A stretch of 64,000 nucleotides of DNA from Salinigranum salinum. Lineage in GTDB: Archaea > Halobacteriota > Halobacteria > Halobacteriales > Haloferacaceae. Location of the stretch: the NCBI RefSeq assembly GCF_009176545.1, contig NZ_VTOJ01000001.1:1364001-1428000 (forward strand), read 5' to 3'. Below, in pieces: positions 16,203 to 25,261 of the stretch. The notes beneath the pieces were generated by a model. The model was not told the origin of the DNA. It was given only the letters and a program-made list of their open reading frames with translations, and did no database searches. A program made the translations under genes and the position numbers. Position 1 is the first letter of the stretch, and every line of letters begins with the position of its first letter.

Positions 16203-17057
16203 TCAGAGCCCGAGTAGCTCGCGCGCCTCGCTCGGCGAGGCGATCTCGCGCTCGAGTTCGTCCGCGATCCGGGCCGTGCGTCGGACGAGCTGTGCGTTGC
16301 TCTCGGCGAGTTCGCCCCGGCGGTAGTAGACGTTGTCTTCCATGCCCACTCTCACGTGCCCACCCATCGTGATCGCCGCGGTGGTCATCGGCAACTGGTG
16401 TTTTCCCACGGCGAGACACTGCCACTCCACCGGGTCTGGGAGGTTGTCGACGAAGTTCACCAGGTTCCGGGGGCCGGGGGGCATGCCGTTCTGCATCCCG
16501 AAGATGACCGTCGCCCAGTACGGCTCATCCAGCAGTCCCTCCTCGATGAGGTGTTCGGCTTCGGGGATGTGCCCGGGATTGAACAGTTCGAGCTCGGGCT
16601 TGACCCCGGCGTCGCGCATCCGTTCGGCGTACTCCTCGTTCTGCTCGCGCGTGTTCTCGGCCGTTCGCGTCTGGCCGAAGTTGATCGGGCCGAGGTCGAC
16701 GGTGGCGACCTCGGGTCGTGGTTCCGTCTCGAGGATGGGTGCGAGGCGCGTTTCGCGGGAGTAGATGCCGCCACCGCCCGTGGTGAAGTTGACGATGATG
16801 TCGTCGCAGTGGTCGTCGATGGCGTCTCTCAGTAGCTGGAACCGTTCGACGTCTTTCGTGTCCTCGTGGTTCTCGTCGCGGGCGTGGAGGTGGACCATCG
16901 ACGCACCGGCCTCCTCGCACTCCGCGAGGTCCCGTGCAACCTCGTCGGGCTGTGTCGGCAGGTTCGGGTTCGCCTCCTTCCCGTGGAGGCCGCCGGTCGT
17001 CGCGACAGTGATGACGAGTTTCTTCTCGAAGTAGTCGGTGTAGCCCTGATACGGCAT
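16203..17057 (-). CDS. BKACE family beta-keto acid cleavage enzyme (DUF849)
   Basis: A 284-residue TIM-barrel protein of the 3-keto-5-aminohexanoate cleavage enzyme family. Such enzymes condense a beta-keto acid with acetyl-CoA and split it into acetoacetate plus a new CoA ester. The zinc ligands are visible: H56 and H58 in MVHLHARDE, and a later Glu in GHVRVGMEDN. NFTTGGGG and GMQNGMPPGP are further family blocks. Family members act on many different beta-keto acids, so the substrate cannot be named. It is divergent from an SDR dehydrogenase gene, which could supply a beta-keto acid from a hydroxy acid. The IclR gene lies about 230 bases downstream on the same strand. Confidence 0.9.
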   Translation of the reverse strand: MPYQGYTDYFEKKLVITVATTGGLHGKEANPNLPTQPDEVARDLAECEEAGASMVHLHARDENHEDTKDVERFQLLRDAIDDHCDDIIVNFTTGGGGIYSRETRLAPILETEPRPEVATVDLGPINFGQTRTAENTREQNEEYAERMRDAGVKPELELFNPGHIPEAEHLIEEGLLDEPYWATVIFGMQNGMPPGPRNLVNFVDNLPDPVEWQCLAVGKHQLPMTTAAITMGGHVRVGMEDNVYYRRGELAESNAQLVRRTARIADELEREIASPSEARELLGL

Positions 17058-17169
17058 GACTCAACCGACTCGGCGTCGGGTCTTCATTATTTCGGGCGAC
17101 GGTCGTCGCTCGCGGCCGACGATCCAGCCATCCTCCACATTTATGTATGAGAGTCCGAGTTGTGGATAC

Positions 17170-17946
17170 ATGGAACGTGAGAGCACAGCCCTGGTTACTG
17201 GTGGTGGTCGCGGCATCGGCCAGGCGATCTGTGTCGAACTGGCGGCGCGGGGACACGACATCGCCATCGCCGACCTCGACGAGGAGGAGATGGCGACGAC
17301 CGTAGCGCTCGTCGAGGAGGAGGGACAGGAGGCGCTCGCCCTCCCGACCGACCTGAAACACCACGAGAGCGTCGAGACGACCGTCGACCGGGCGCTCTCG
17401 ACGTTCGGTTCGGTCGAGCATCTCGTCAACAACGCTGGCATCGCCGGTCCGACCGCCGCCTGTGAAGACGTCGCCCCGGAGGAGTGGGACGAGACGCTCG
17501 CGGTGAACCTCCGCGGGCCGTTTTACACCTGCCGGACGCTCCTCCCCACGATGAAAGACCAGGGATACGGCCGCATCGTCAACATCGCCTCGGTCACCGG
17601 CAAACGGCCACTGACACAGCGGACGCCGTACGCGACGGCCAAGATGGGGCTCATCGGCTTCACCCGGACGCTCGCCGCCGAAGTCGGCGAGTACGACATC
17701 AACGTCAACGCCGTCTGCCCCGGGTCGGTCGACGGGCCGCGCATCCGCCGCGTCTTCGAGCAGAAGGCCGAGGCCACCGGACGGACGTACGAAGCGGTCC
17801 GGGCGGACGCAGAGAACGAGAGCCCCCGGCGGGAACTCGTCACCCGGGAGGATATCGCCAACTCGGTCGCGTTCCTCTGTTCGCCGGACGCGGACCGGAT
17901 CACCGGGCAGGACCTCAACGTCTCTGCGGGCAAGGTGATGTACTGA
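17170..17946 (+). CDS. SDR family oxidoreductase
   Basis: A 258-residue classical short-chain dehydrogenase. The cofactor motif TGGGRGIG is at residues 10-17, followed by DLDEEEM (an Asp after strand 2, favouring NAD(H)), NNAGIAGP, and the catalytic Ser in NIASVTG with YATAK. I use the ATG at 17170 (MERESTALVTGG); an upstream in-frame start would only add sequence of intergenic character. It is divergent from the BKACE gene and precedes the ABC importer, so oxidation of a hydroxy acid to the beta-keto substrate of BKACE is an attractive but unproven role. Confidence 0.88.
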   Translation: MERESTALVTGGGRGIGQAICVELAARGHDIAIADLDEEEMATTVALVEEEGQEALALPTDLKHHESVETTVDRALSTFGSVEHLVNNAGIAGPTAACEDVAPEEWDETLAVNLRGPFYTCRTLLPTMKDQGYGRIVNIASVTGKRPLTQRTPYATAKMGLIGFTRTLAAEVGEYDINVNAVCPGSVDGPRIRRVFEQKAEATGRTYEAVRADAENESPRRELVTREDIANSVAFLCSPDADRITGQDLNVSAGKVMY

Positions 17947-18021
17947 ACGCCTCTCTGAGAGTCGGACGCCGTCCTGGTGATTCGATGGACCGTCGAACCT
18001 GCTACGATTCCAATCACAAAC

Positions 18022-18043
18022 TATAAATCATGGTGTTCACCAC
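18022..18043 (+). promoter_or_regulatory. ABC-importer promoter with palindromic operator candidate
   Basis: A strong TATAAAT box is at 18022-18028, 33 bases before the ATG of the binding-protein gene. Immediately after it is the perfect 12-bp palindrome TGGTGTTCACCA (18031-18042), whose right end extends to TCACCAC, the reverse complement of GTGGTGA found in the IclR promoter. A repeated CATGGTG follows at 18046-18052. The position between TATA and start suits a repressor. Confidence 0.5.
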
Positions 18044-18060
18044 ATCATGGTGTCGCAAAC

Positions 18061-19431
18061 ATGGCACGAGATAGCAGCAACCAGTCCAGGCGTCGCTTTC
18101 TGAAGAAGACCGCCATCGGTGGATCGGCGGTCACACTGGGCGGCCTCGCGGGATGCACCGGTAGCGGCGGCTCGTCGGGCGGCTCGGGCACTTCGAGTGG
18201 CTCGGGATCGAGTTCGGGAGGGTCGAGCGACGGCGAGTCTTCCGGTTCCTCGGGCTCTGGCGGCAGTGGCTCGAAGACGTCGATGGGCTCCATCGCCAAC
18301 CGGCAGAACTCCTACTGGCTCAGCTGGGAGAAGGGCTACCTCGAGGCGTGCGAGGCCTTCGGCTACGAACCGAACGTTCAGACGAACAACGGTGAGGTCC
18401 AGACACAGCAACAGCAGTTCGACACGGCGGTGTCGAACAACGCGGACTTCATCGCCGGTCAGACCTACACTAACGCCGCCGCAATCACGCTGGCAGAGAC
18501 GCTGGTCGAGGGCGAAATCCCGGGTGTCCTCGCGGTCACCATCGCCGACTGGTTCGTCCCGCAGGACGCCGGCGAGGAGTACGTGACGTTCTTCACGCCC
18601 CACTTCGTCAACCACGCCTACACGGGCGCGAAGATGCTGTTCGAGGCGATGGGTGGCAGCGGGACGTTCGTCCACATCGAGGGCAACCGCGGTACGGCCC
18701 CCAACATCGGCCGGAACAAGGGTGTCGACCTGGCACTGGAGGAGTACCCCGACATCGAGATGGCGGGGCCACGCCAGCCGGGCAACTTTATTCGCTCGGA
18801 CGCCCGCAGCGTCATGAACGACAAGGTCTCGCAGTTCGGTGACGACATCGACGGCTTCTTCGGCCAGAACGACGCCGTCGCGCTGGGTGGACTCACCATC
18901 CTCGAGGAGAACGACATCGACGTGCCCGTCGTCGGTATCGACGCCAGCGAACCCGGACTCGCGGCCATCGCCGAGGACCGGATGACCGGTACTGTGTCTG
19001 GAATGGGCCCGTGGCAGGCCGGCTGGTCGGTCGCGAAGTGCCACGACTACATCAACGGGCACACGCTCAGCCCCGCAGAGAAGATGATGTCGTTCAACGC
19101 GCCGGTCTGTGTGAAGAACCCCAGCGAGTGGACCGACGTTATCGACCGGCTTCCAGTTGTGGACGCCGCCGACTACAACGACGCCATCTTCTCGGGCGAG
19201 ACGCCCTACGACTGGACGGCGATGTCCGTCGTCGAGGCTGGCGAGGACGCGTGGGACCCCCAGATCGACATGCAGCCCATGAACCTCGCGGACATGAAGC
19301 AGGTGCTCGACTGGAAGGACGCGGACAAACCGAGTGGCTACAGCCTGCCTGGCGTCTACACCGACGACGCCGCACAGGAGGAAACGACCCAGCTCTACGT
19401 GGATCAGTTCCAGAACAACCCGCTTCAATAA
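18061..19431 (+). CDS. ABC importer substrate-binding lipoprotein (ribose/sugar type)
   Basis: A 456-residue secreted lipoprotein. The N-terminus has a twin-arginine signal (QSRRRFLKKTAIGG) and a lipobox ending LAGC, so it is exported folded by Tat and anchored by a lipid on the Cys (about residue 31). A Ser/Gly-rich tether follows (about 32-75). The rest is a type I periplasmic-binding fold of the RbsB-like class, with VQTNNGEVQTQQQQFDTAVS early and VVGIDASEPGLAAIAEDRM late. It is 18 bases ahead of the ATPase gene. The ligand is unknown; relatives of this importer class bind sugars, sugar alcohols or other polar compounds. Confidence 0.92.
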   Translation: MARDSSNQSRRRFLKKTAIGGSAVTLGGLAGCTGSGGSSGGSGTSSGSGSSSGGSSDGESSGSSGSGGSGSKTSMGSIANRQNSYWLSWEKGYLEACEAFGYEPNVQTNNGEVQTQQQQFDTAVSNNADFIAGQTYTNAAAITLAETLVEGEIPGVLAVTIADWFVPQDAGEEYVTFFTPHFVNHAYTGAKMLFEAMGGSGTFVHIEGNRGTAPNIGRNKGVDLALEEYPDIEMAGPRQPGNFIRSDARSVMNDKVSQFGDDIDGFFGQNDAVALGGLTILEENDIDVPVVGIDASEPGLAAIAEDRMTGTVSGMGPWQAGWSVAKCHDYINGHTLSPAEKMMSFNAPVCVKNPSEWTDVIDRLPVVDAADYNDAIFSGETPYDWTAMSVVEAGEDAWDPQIDMQPMNLADMKQVLDWKDADKPSGYSLPGVYTDDAAQEETTQLYVDQFQNNPLQ

Positions 19432-19449
19432 CGCTCAGTACACACCCCC

Positions 19450-21021
19450 ATGGCATCAGAGACACACACCAAGGCGATGGACGTGGACGGGGCCAGTCCC
19501 GGGAGTGAGGACCACAGCTTCCGCGTCGAGGGCATCTCGAAGTCGTTTCGCCACGTGCAGGCACTCAAAGACGTGTCGCTGGCAGTCGACCACGGTGAGG
19601 TCATCGGCCTCGTCGGGGAGAACGGCGCGGGCAAGAGCACGCTGTTGAACATCCTGACCGGCGTGTTGCAGGCCGACGAGGGCCAGCTGTACGTCGATGG
19701 CGAAGCGGTCACGTTCACCAATCCGCGTGAAGCGGCGGACTACGGCGTCTCGCTCGTTCACCAGGAGCAGGACGTTATCACGACCATGCGGGGGTACGAG
19801 AACCTCTATCTCGGGCGGGAGATGGAACGATTCGGAGTGCTCGAGAAGGAACAGATGCGCAAGGAGGCCCAGGCGTTCGTCGACGACCTGGGCATCAACA
19901 TCGACGTGGACGAGCGCGTGCGCAGCTACTCGTTCAACGAGCGCCAGATGCTCGAGATCGCGAAGGCGTTCCACGTCTCCCAGAAGTCCGAGAACCCGGT
20001 TATCCTGCTCGACGAGCCGACGGCCGGCCTCGAAGAGAGCGGCCGTGAGATCCTCTTCGACCTCGTGAACGACCTGCGCGAGCGGGCGACGTTCGTCTTC
20101 GTCTCCCACGAACTCGACGAAGTGCTGCAGATATCCGATCGGATCTACGTCCTCAAAGACGGGGAGCGCGTCGACTCCACGACCGCGGCCGAAGCAACCA
20201 CGGACTCGCTGCAGCAGGCGATGGTCGGCCGGGAGACCGCCGACGAGTACTACCGCGTCCCCGACCAGCAGCGCGAGTCCGACCTCGGCGAGACGGCGAT
20301 GTCCGTCGACGGGGTGACTCACCAAGACAAGGTCGGCCCGATCTCCTTCTCCGTCCGTGAGGGCGAGATCTTCGGCATCGTCGGCGTCGAGGGATCGGGC
20401 AAGCAGCGGTTCGGACGCTTGCTCGCGGGTGACCTCGACGTCTCTGAGGGCTCGATCTCCGTCGGCGGGACCACCATGCAGAACCCGTCGGTCTCAGATA
20501 TGGTCGACGCGGGTGTCGGCTACATCCCGAAGGACCGGAAGTCCGAGGGCCTGCTGCTCTACCAGTCGGTGCTGGTCAACACCTCCCTGGCGATGGTCCG
20601 GGACATGCACGGCAACATGCCGCTGCTCGACCTGGACGCCGAGGAGGAGGCGACCCTCGACGCGATCGAAGAGCTGGCTATCAAGACGCCGGGCCCCAAC
20701 GCCTTGGTGCACGGCCTGAGCGGCGGGAATCAGCAGAAGGTCGTCATCGCCCGCTGGCTGGCACAGGAGACCCCAGTGCTCGTGATGGACAACGTGACCC
20801 GGGGTATCGACGTCGGCGCAAAGGAGGAAGTGTACCGTCTCTGCCGTGAACTGACCGACAAGGGCGTCTCGATCGTCTTCATCGGCGACGAACTGCCCGA
20901 GGTCATCGGCATGTCCAACCGCATCGCCGTGATGGCGAAAGGCGAGTTCGTCGGCGAGACGTTCGACGCCTCGCCGGGCAACAAACCAACTGAAGAGGAT
21001 CTAATACAGGAGATGATCTGA
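19450..21021 (+). CDS. ABC importer ATPase, RbsA/MglA type (two NBDs)
   Basis: A 523-residue fused ATPase. The first nucleotide-binding domain has Walker A GENGAGKST (about residues 57-65), a degenerate signature FNERQMLEIAKAF and Walker B VILLDEPTAG. The second has a weakened P-loop (GVEGSGKQRFG), a good signature LSGGNQQKVVIARWL and Walker B VLVMDNVTRGIDVG. Unequal sites like these are normal for the ribose/galactose importer class. The gene overlaps nothing but lies two bases before the permease start, which implies translational coupling. It energises uptake of the ligand captured by the preceding lipoprotein. Confidence 0.95.
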   Translation: MASETHTKAMDVDGASPGSEDHSFRVEGISKSFRHVQALKDVSLAVDHGEVIGLVGENGAGKSTLLNILTGVLQADEGQLYVDGEAVTFTNPREAADYGVSLVHQEQDVITTMRGYENLYLGREMERFGVLEKEQMRKEAQAFVDDLGINIDVDERVRSYSFNERQMLEIAKAFHVSQKSENPVILLDEPTAGLEESGREILFDLVNDLRERATFVFVSHELDEVLQISDRIYVLKDGERVDSTTAAEATTDSLQQAMVGRETADEYYRVPDQQRESDLGETAMSVDGVTHQDKVGPISFSVREGEIFGIVGVEGSGKQRFGRLLAGDLDVSEGSISVGGTTMQNPSVSDMVDAGVGYIPKDRKSEGLLLYQSVLVNTSLAMVRDMHGNMPLLDLDAEEEATLDAIEELAIKTPGPNALVHGLSGGNQQKVVIARWLAQETPVLVMDNVTRGIDVGAKEEVYRLCRELTDKGVSIVFIGDELPEVIGMSNRIAVMAKGEFVGETFDASPGNKPTEEDLIQEMI

Positions 21022-21023
21022 GA

Positions 21024-22016
21024 ATGAGTACAAGTAGTGTCAGCGAGTGGATCACGAGCCAACGAGAACAGCGCACCCTCCACGACTGGATACAGGATCT
21101 GGGCCCGTTCGTCATGCTGTTCGGGCTGATACTCTTCTTCACGTTCACGACCGAGCGCTTCTTCACCGAGGGCAACCTGCTCGACAACGTCGCGAAGAAC
21201 GCCGTCACGCTCCTGCTGGTGGCACTGGCGGGGACCTTCCCCATCCTTCAGCAGAGCATCGACCTCTCGGTCGAGTCGGTCGTCCTGTTGACGGGCGTCG
21301 TGACCGTCGTCCTGATCTCGCAGTTCGGCCTGGGCCTCTTGGCCATCCCGCTCGCCATCGGCGTCGGGATGCTCGCCGGCCTGTTCAACGGCCTCGTCTT
21401 CACGAAGCTCAAGGTGCCCTCGTTCCTGGTCACGCTCGGGACGCTCTCGGTGATGGCCGGGGTCGGGAAGATCATCACCGGTGGTTCGACCATCACCTTC
21501 CGGAACCCCGCCATCCGCACCATCTCGAACGGGGACGTCCTCGGCATCCCCAACCTCGTGCTCTGGGGGCTGCTCATCTACGTGGGCACCATCGTCCTGG
21601 CCTTCCGGACGAAGTTCGGCCGGTACTGCTTTGCGCTGGGTGAGAACGAGCGCGTCGTCGAACTCGCGGGGGCAAAAGTCGACCGCTACAAGATCTATCC
21701 CTTCGTGCTGTCGGGGCTGCTCTGTGGCATCGCCGGCGTCCTGCTGACGCTGCGCATCTCGTCGGCCTCGCCGAACATCGGGAGCGGGCTTCTCTTACCG
21801 AGCATCGCCGCTATCGTCATGGGCGGGACGGCGCTGACCGGCGGCGTCGGCGGGCCTCACCGGACCATTCTGGGCGTGCTCGTCATCGCGGTCCTGAACA
21901 ACGGCATGAACCTGCTCGGCACCGACTCGTTCGTCCAGGAGATCATCCTGGGGCTCGTGGTCGTCGCGGCGGTGGCGCTGTCGATCGACCGCGCGAAGAT
22001 CGACGTGGTGAAGTAG
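21024..22016 (+). CDS. ABC importer permease, RbsC type
   Basis: A 330-residue integral membrane subunit with about eight to ten helices. Family blocks include TFPILQQSIDLSVESVVLL, AGLFNGLVFTKLKVPSFLVTLG and the late GLLLPSIAAIVMGGTALTGG with LNNGMNLLG. A cytoplasmic loop near residue 205 (FALGENERVVELAG) resembles the loop that contacts the ATPase. Only one permease gene is present, so a homodimer is expected, as in RbsC. It completes the importer; no dedicated sugar kinase or isomerase is seen near it. Confidence 0.94.
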   Translation: MSTSSVSEWITSQREQRTLHDWIQDLGPFVMLFGLILFFTFTTERFFTEGNLLDNVAKNAVTLLLVALAGTFPILQQSIDLSVESVVLLTGVVTVVLISQFGLGLLAIPLAIGVGMLAGLFNGLVFTKLKVPSFLVTLGTLSVMAGVGKIITGGSTITFRNPAIRTISNGDVLGIPNLVLWGLLIYVGTIVLAFRTKFGRYCFALGENERVVELAGAKVDRYKIYPFVLSGLLCGIAGVLLTLRISSASPNIGSGLLLPSIAAIVMGGTALTGGVGGPHRTILGVLVIAVLNNGMNLLGTDSFVQEIILGLVVVAAVALSIDRAKIDVVK

Positions 22017-22119
22017 CGCGGCTCTCCTCCGCGCTCCGGCTTCCCCCCTTCGTATCTCCCGTTCTCCGTCCGCTGTCGGACCCCTCATCTTCATGACCCC
22101 TGCTAGCGTACCGCTCGAC

Positions 22120-22545
22120 ATGGGACGCACACTGGTCGCGCTAGACGATTCGCCCCAGGCACAGAACGCGCTTGAGTACGCTCTATCGGTCCACGACGAC
22201 GACGAGTTCGTCCTCGTCCACGTCATCGACTACAGCGAGTCCATCACCGACCCCGGCCGCGGCGGTCGCGGGCGGCTAGAAGGGTGGTACCAGAAGGCGA
22301 CTGAGGACGCCGAGGAGCTGTTCGCCGAGGCGAAATCGCGTCTGGACGAACAGGGTGTCTCGGTGACGACCGTCGTCAGAGACGGGAAACCCGCGGAGGA
22401 GATTCTCGACTCCGCCGAGGAACACGACGTCGATCAGATCGTGATGGGGAGCCACGGTCGGACAGGCGTCGCGCGCGTCCTCCTCGGGAGCGTGGCCGAG
22501 CAGGTCGTTCGTCGTTCGGAGTGCCCGACGACGGTGGTACACTGA
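22120..22545 (+). CDS. Universal stress protein (UspA family)
   Basis: A 141-residue UspA-fold protein starting MGRTLVALDDSPQAQNALEYAL. The ATP-binding motif is intact: GSHGRTGVARVLLGSVAEQVVRRSECPTTVV fits G-2x-G-9x-G(S/T). I use the ATG at 22120; nine residues upstream of it are weakly supported. It lies about 100 bases after the permease gene on the same strand and could be part of that transcript. USP proteins often accompany transporters in haloarchaea; direct function here is unknown. Confidence 0.9.
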   Translation: MGRTLVALDDSPQAQNALEYALSVHDDDEFVLVHVIDYSESITDPGRGGRGRLEGWYQKATEDAEELFAEAKSRLDEQGVSVTTVVRDGKPAEEILDSAEEHDVDQIVMGSHGRTGVARVLLGSVAEQVVRRSECPTTVVH

Positions 22546-22572
22546 CCGCGATACGGCGGCGAGCAGTATCGG

Positions 22573-24249
22573 TCAGTCGGCGCTCGCGGCGGCGTCGAGT
22601 CGACTGCTCGGCACGGTCCCCTCCTCGGTCCAGCCGCGACGGTCGTAGTACTCGTCGAGCGCCGCCTCGAAGTCCGGCAGCGAGTACGGGAGCGTGTCGT
22701 CCGCGCGGTCGACGCCGCGCTGGTTGTTGAAGTGCCGCTCGAGGTCGACGACCCTCGAACCGACGGCGAGGAGGTCGTCGTAGTCCTCTGAAAAGAGCCC
22801 CTCGAACCGTTCGGGCGTCATGAAGCTCCGCGAGAAGCGACAGACGATGCCGCAGTCTTCCAGCGCGCGGGCGTTCTCCTGCTCGATGACCATCTCCGGC
22901 TTGCCCTCCAGTCCCGTGGGATCGTACGCCTCGTCCTTGTCGACGAGCGGGTACTCCCAGGCGTACATCGTGGTGAACATGTGGTCCGCACCCCGCGTGG
23001 CCGTCGCGTACGACAGCCCCTGACCGTTGAGCGTACGGCCGTCGTGTGCGGCGAAGTCCAGACCCTTGACCGTCCAGTTCTCGACTCCCAACTCCTCGTG
23101 GAAGTCGTCGATTCCCTCTGCGAGGAGGTCGCCGATGCCCTCGCGGTGGGCGATCTTTTCGACTGTCTCGAAGATCAACTCCGTGTTCCCGAACTCGTCC
23201 TCGCTGGCGAGGTACGCCGAGACGACGTTGCCACAGGAGATCGTGTCCAGCCCGTATCGATCACACAGCTCGTTCGACTGCATCACGTCGACGATGTCGT
23301 CGACGCCGGCGTTCGACCCGAACGACATCACCGTCTCGAACTCCGGCCCCTCGGTCTCGACGCCCCGCTCCTCGTCCTTCGTCGGGAGTTTGCAGGCGAA
23401 CGCACACGCCGAACAGGTCGCCTTCTCGAACTTCTTCTCTTCTACCCGATCCCCGTTGATGCCCTCGCTTCCCTCGAACTGGAGTTCGGAGAAGTATCTG
23501 GTGGGGAGCGCGGAGACCTCGTTGGCGAGGTCCGTCACCGACGTCGTGCCCTGCCGCTTCATGATGTGGTCGGCGGTGGCCGCGTCGCGGTGGACGTCCA
23601 TCTGGATGGCGGGAATCTCGATCTCCGGGCTCGAGTCGCCGTCGAACGTGACCGCTTTGACGCCTTTGGCCCCCAGGACGGCACCGAGACCACCACGCCC
23701 GAACGCCCTCGACTCGGAGGTCATGATCGAGGCGAAGCGCACCTCGTTCTCGCCACCCGGCCCGATGCAGGCGACGTGGTCGTGCTCCAGCCCGTGTTCG
23801 TCCTCGATGTACGCGGTCGTCTCCGGCACCGTCGCCCCCGCGAGGTCGGGGACGGCCTCGAAGTCTACCCCCTCGTCCGTGACGTGGACGACAACGAGTT
23901 CGTCGCTCGCGCCCACGAGTTCGACGGCGCCGTAGCCGGTCGCGGCGAAGTTACGCGACATGAACCCGCCCGCGTTCGACGAGAGCAACCCCCCAGTCAA
24001 TGGGGAGACGGCCGTACAGTTCATCCGGCCCGTGAACGACATGTTCGAGGCCTGCATCGGCCCCGTGGTGAAGTACAGGCAGTTTCTCTCGCCCAGCGGC
24101 TCGGCGTCGAACGGGATGCGGCCGTGGGCGAGTTTCGTCGCGACGCCGCGGCCGCCGATATACGACTCGTGCACGTCGTCGATCTCGGTCGTCTCCGTGG
24201 TTCGACTGCCGACGTCGACGGTCAAGAGGGGTCCCTCTGCGTGGAGCAT
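22573..24249 (-). CDS. Aldehyde:ferredoxin oxidoreductase family protein
   Basis: A 558-residue tungsten/molybdenum-pterin oxidoreductase of the AOR family, expected to oxidise an aldehyde to a carboxylic acid with ferredoxin as acceptor. Family features are YIGGRGVATKLAH and FTGRMNCTAVSP (pterin binding), AFGRGGLGAVLGAKGVKA, and the [4Fe-4S] ligands CSACAFAC near residues 277-284, with a further Cys in CGNVVSAYLA or CGIVCRF. The start is the ATG at 24249; the longer open frame belongs to the shadow of the upstream SDR gene. A TATA-like element about 28 bases upstream suggests it has its own promoter. At 558 residues it is slightly shorter than the typical 600. Substrate unknown. Confidence 0.92.
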   Translation of the reverse strand: MLHAEGPLLTVDVGSRTTETTEIDDVHESYIGGRGVATKLAHGRIPFDAEPLGERNCLYFTTGPMQASNMSFTGRMNCTAVSPLTGGLLSSNAGGFMSRNFAATGYGAVELVGASDELVVVHVTDEGVDFEAVPDLAGATVPETTAYIEDEHGLEHDHVACIGPGGENEVRFASIMTSESRAFGRGGLGAVLGAKGVKAVTFDGDSSPEIEIPAIQMDVHRDAATADHIMKRQGTTSVTDLANEVSALPTRYFSELQFEGSEGINGDRVEEKKFEKATCSACAFACKLPTKDEERGVETEGPEFETVMSFGSNAGVDDIVDVMQSNELCDRYGLDTISCGNVVSAYLASEDEFGNTELIFETVEKIAHREGIGDLLAEGIDDFHEELGVENWTVKGLDFAAHDGRTLNGQGLSYATATRGADHMFTTMYAWEYPLVDKDEAYDPTGLEGKPEMVIEQENARALEDCGIVCRFSRSFMTPERFEGLFSEDYDDLLAVGSRVVDLERHFNNQRGVDRADDTLPYSLPDFEAALDEYYDRRGWTEEGTVPSSRLDAAASAD

Positions 24250-24274
24250 ACACTCACACCTCACGAGCACGAAA

Positions 24275-24294
24275 TCATAAGCGTTGCTCACCAC
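24275..24294 (-). promoter_or_regulatory. AOR-family gene promoter with GTGGTGA word
   Basis: Read on the reverse strand, GTGGTGA (24288-24294) lies just upstream of a CTTATGAT TATA-like element (24275-24283), which is about 28 bases before the ATG at 24249. Unlike the IclR and importer promoters, the word is on the far side of the TATA box, a position more usual for activation or for interference with TFB binding. Confidence 0.35.
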
Positions 24295-24311
24295 CGTTTG
24301 GACGCGTCGTC

Positions 24312-25067
24312 TCAGGCGGTGAAGCCGCCGTCCATAACGAGGTTGTGGCCGGTGACGAACGACGACTCCTCGCTCGCGAGGAACAGCGCCGCGTCCGCGA
24401 CCTCGTCGGGCTGGCCGGCTCTTCCCAGGGGCGTCTGCTCGAGGATACCGCCCGCAGTGTCGCCGTCCTCCATCGTCATCGCCGTCTCGATGAACCCCGG
24501 ATTCAGGGCGTTGACGCGGATACCGTGCTCGCCGTGTTCGACTGCCAGCTCCCGGGTGAGGTTCGTCACCCCTCCCTTCGAGGTGCAGTACAGCGAGGAG
24601 TTCTCCAGCCCGCGGATACCACCGATGGAGGACATGTTGATGATACTCCCTCCGTCCACCTGGTCGCGCATCACGTCGATGGCTGCCTGACTGCCGAAGA
24701 ACACGCCCTTGAGGTTGATGTCCATCAGCCACTCGTAATCCTCCTCGGTGACGTCTCCCAGAGGTTTCTGGCGTTCGACACCGGCGTTGTTGACCATCAC
24801 GTCCAGCGAGCCGAACGCGTCGACGGTGGCCTCGACCGCCGCGCGGAGGTCGTCGACCGAACTCACGTCGCAGTGGACGAACTGCGCGGTGCCGCCATCG
24901 TGCTCGATGAGTTCGTGTGTCGGCTCCCCGCCCATCCGTGGGTCCTCCCGGACGTCCGCGACGGTGACGCTCGCGCCTTCCTCGGCGAATCGCCGCGCGA
25001 TGGCCCGACCGTTGCCGGACGACCCACCCGTGACCAGTGCTGCCTTCCCCTGCAGTCGCTCGGACAT
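24312..25067 (-). CDS. SDR family oxidoreductase
   Basis: A 251-residue classical short-chain dehydrogenase. The cofactor motif TGGSSGNGRAIA replaces the usual third Gly context with SGNG, DVRE follows strand 2, then NNAGVERQKPLG, Ser in NMSSIGGIRG, and the catalytic YCTSKGG. It differs clearly from the SDR at 17.2 kb, so the locus has two distinct dehydrogenases. It is transcribed in the same direction as the AOR gene, 62 bases upstream of it, and could convert an alcohol to the aldehyde that AOR oxidises. That order is inference. Confidence 0.88.
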   Translation of the reverse strand: MSERLQGKAALVTGGSSGNGRAIARRFAEEGASVTVADVREDPRMGGEPTHELIEHDGGTAQFVHCDVSSVDDLRAAVEATVDAFGSLDVMVNNAGVERQKPLGDVTEEDYEWLMDINLKGVFFGSQAAIDVMRDQVDGGSIINMSSIGGIRGLENSSLYCTSKGGVTNLTRELAVEHGEHGIRVNALNPGFIETAMTMEDGDTAGGILEQTPLGRAGQPDEVADAALFLASEESSFVTGHNLVMDGGFTA

Positions 25068-25261
25068 GACAGTCTACCGTGCTACTCGGTGCCAATTAAG
25101 TGTTTCTCGCTGTCGGCGCGTCCCGTCTATCTAGGTGCGTCCGTGTGGCGGCTGCACACCGACATCCCGGAGTACTCATGCAGGCTCTGCTCCCCCTCTC
25201 CCGACTTCCTCACCGAGCAATCCAAATGTTTAATAATGGTTCACTGGACGTACACAACGAG

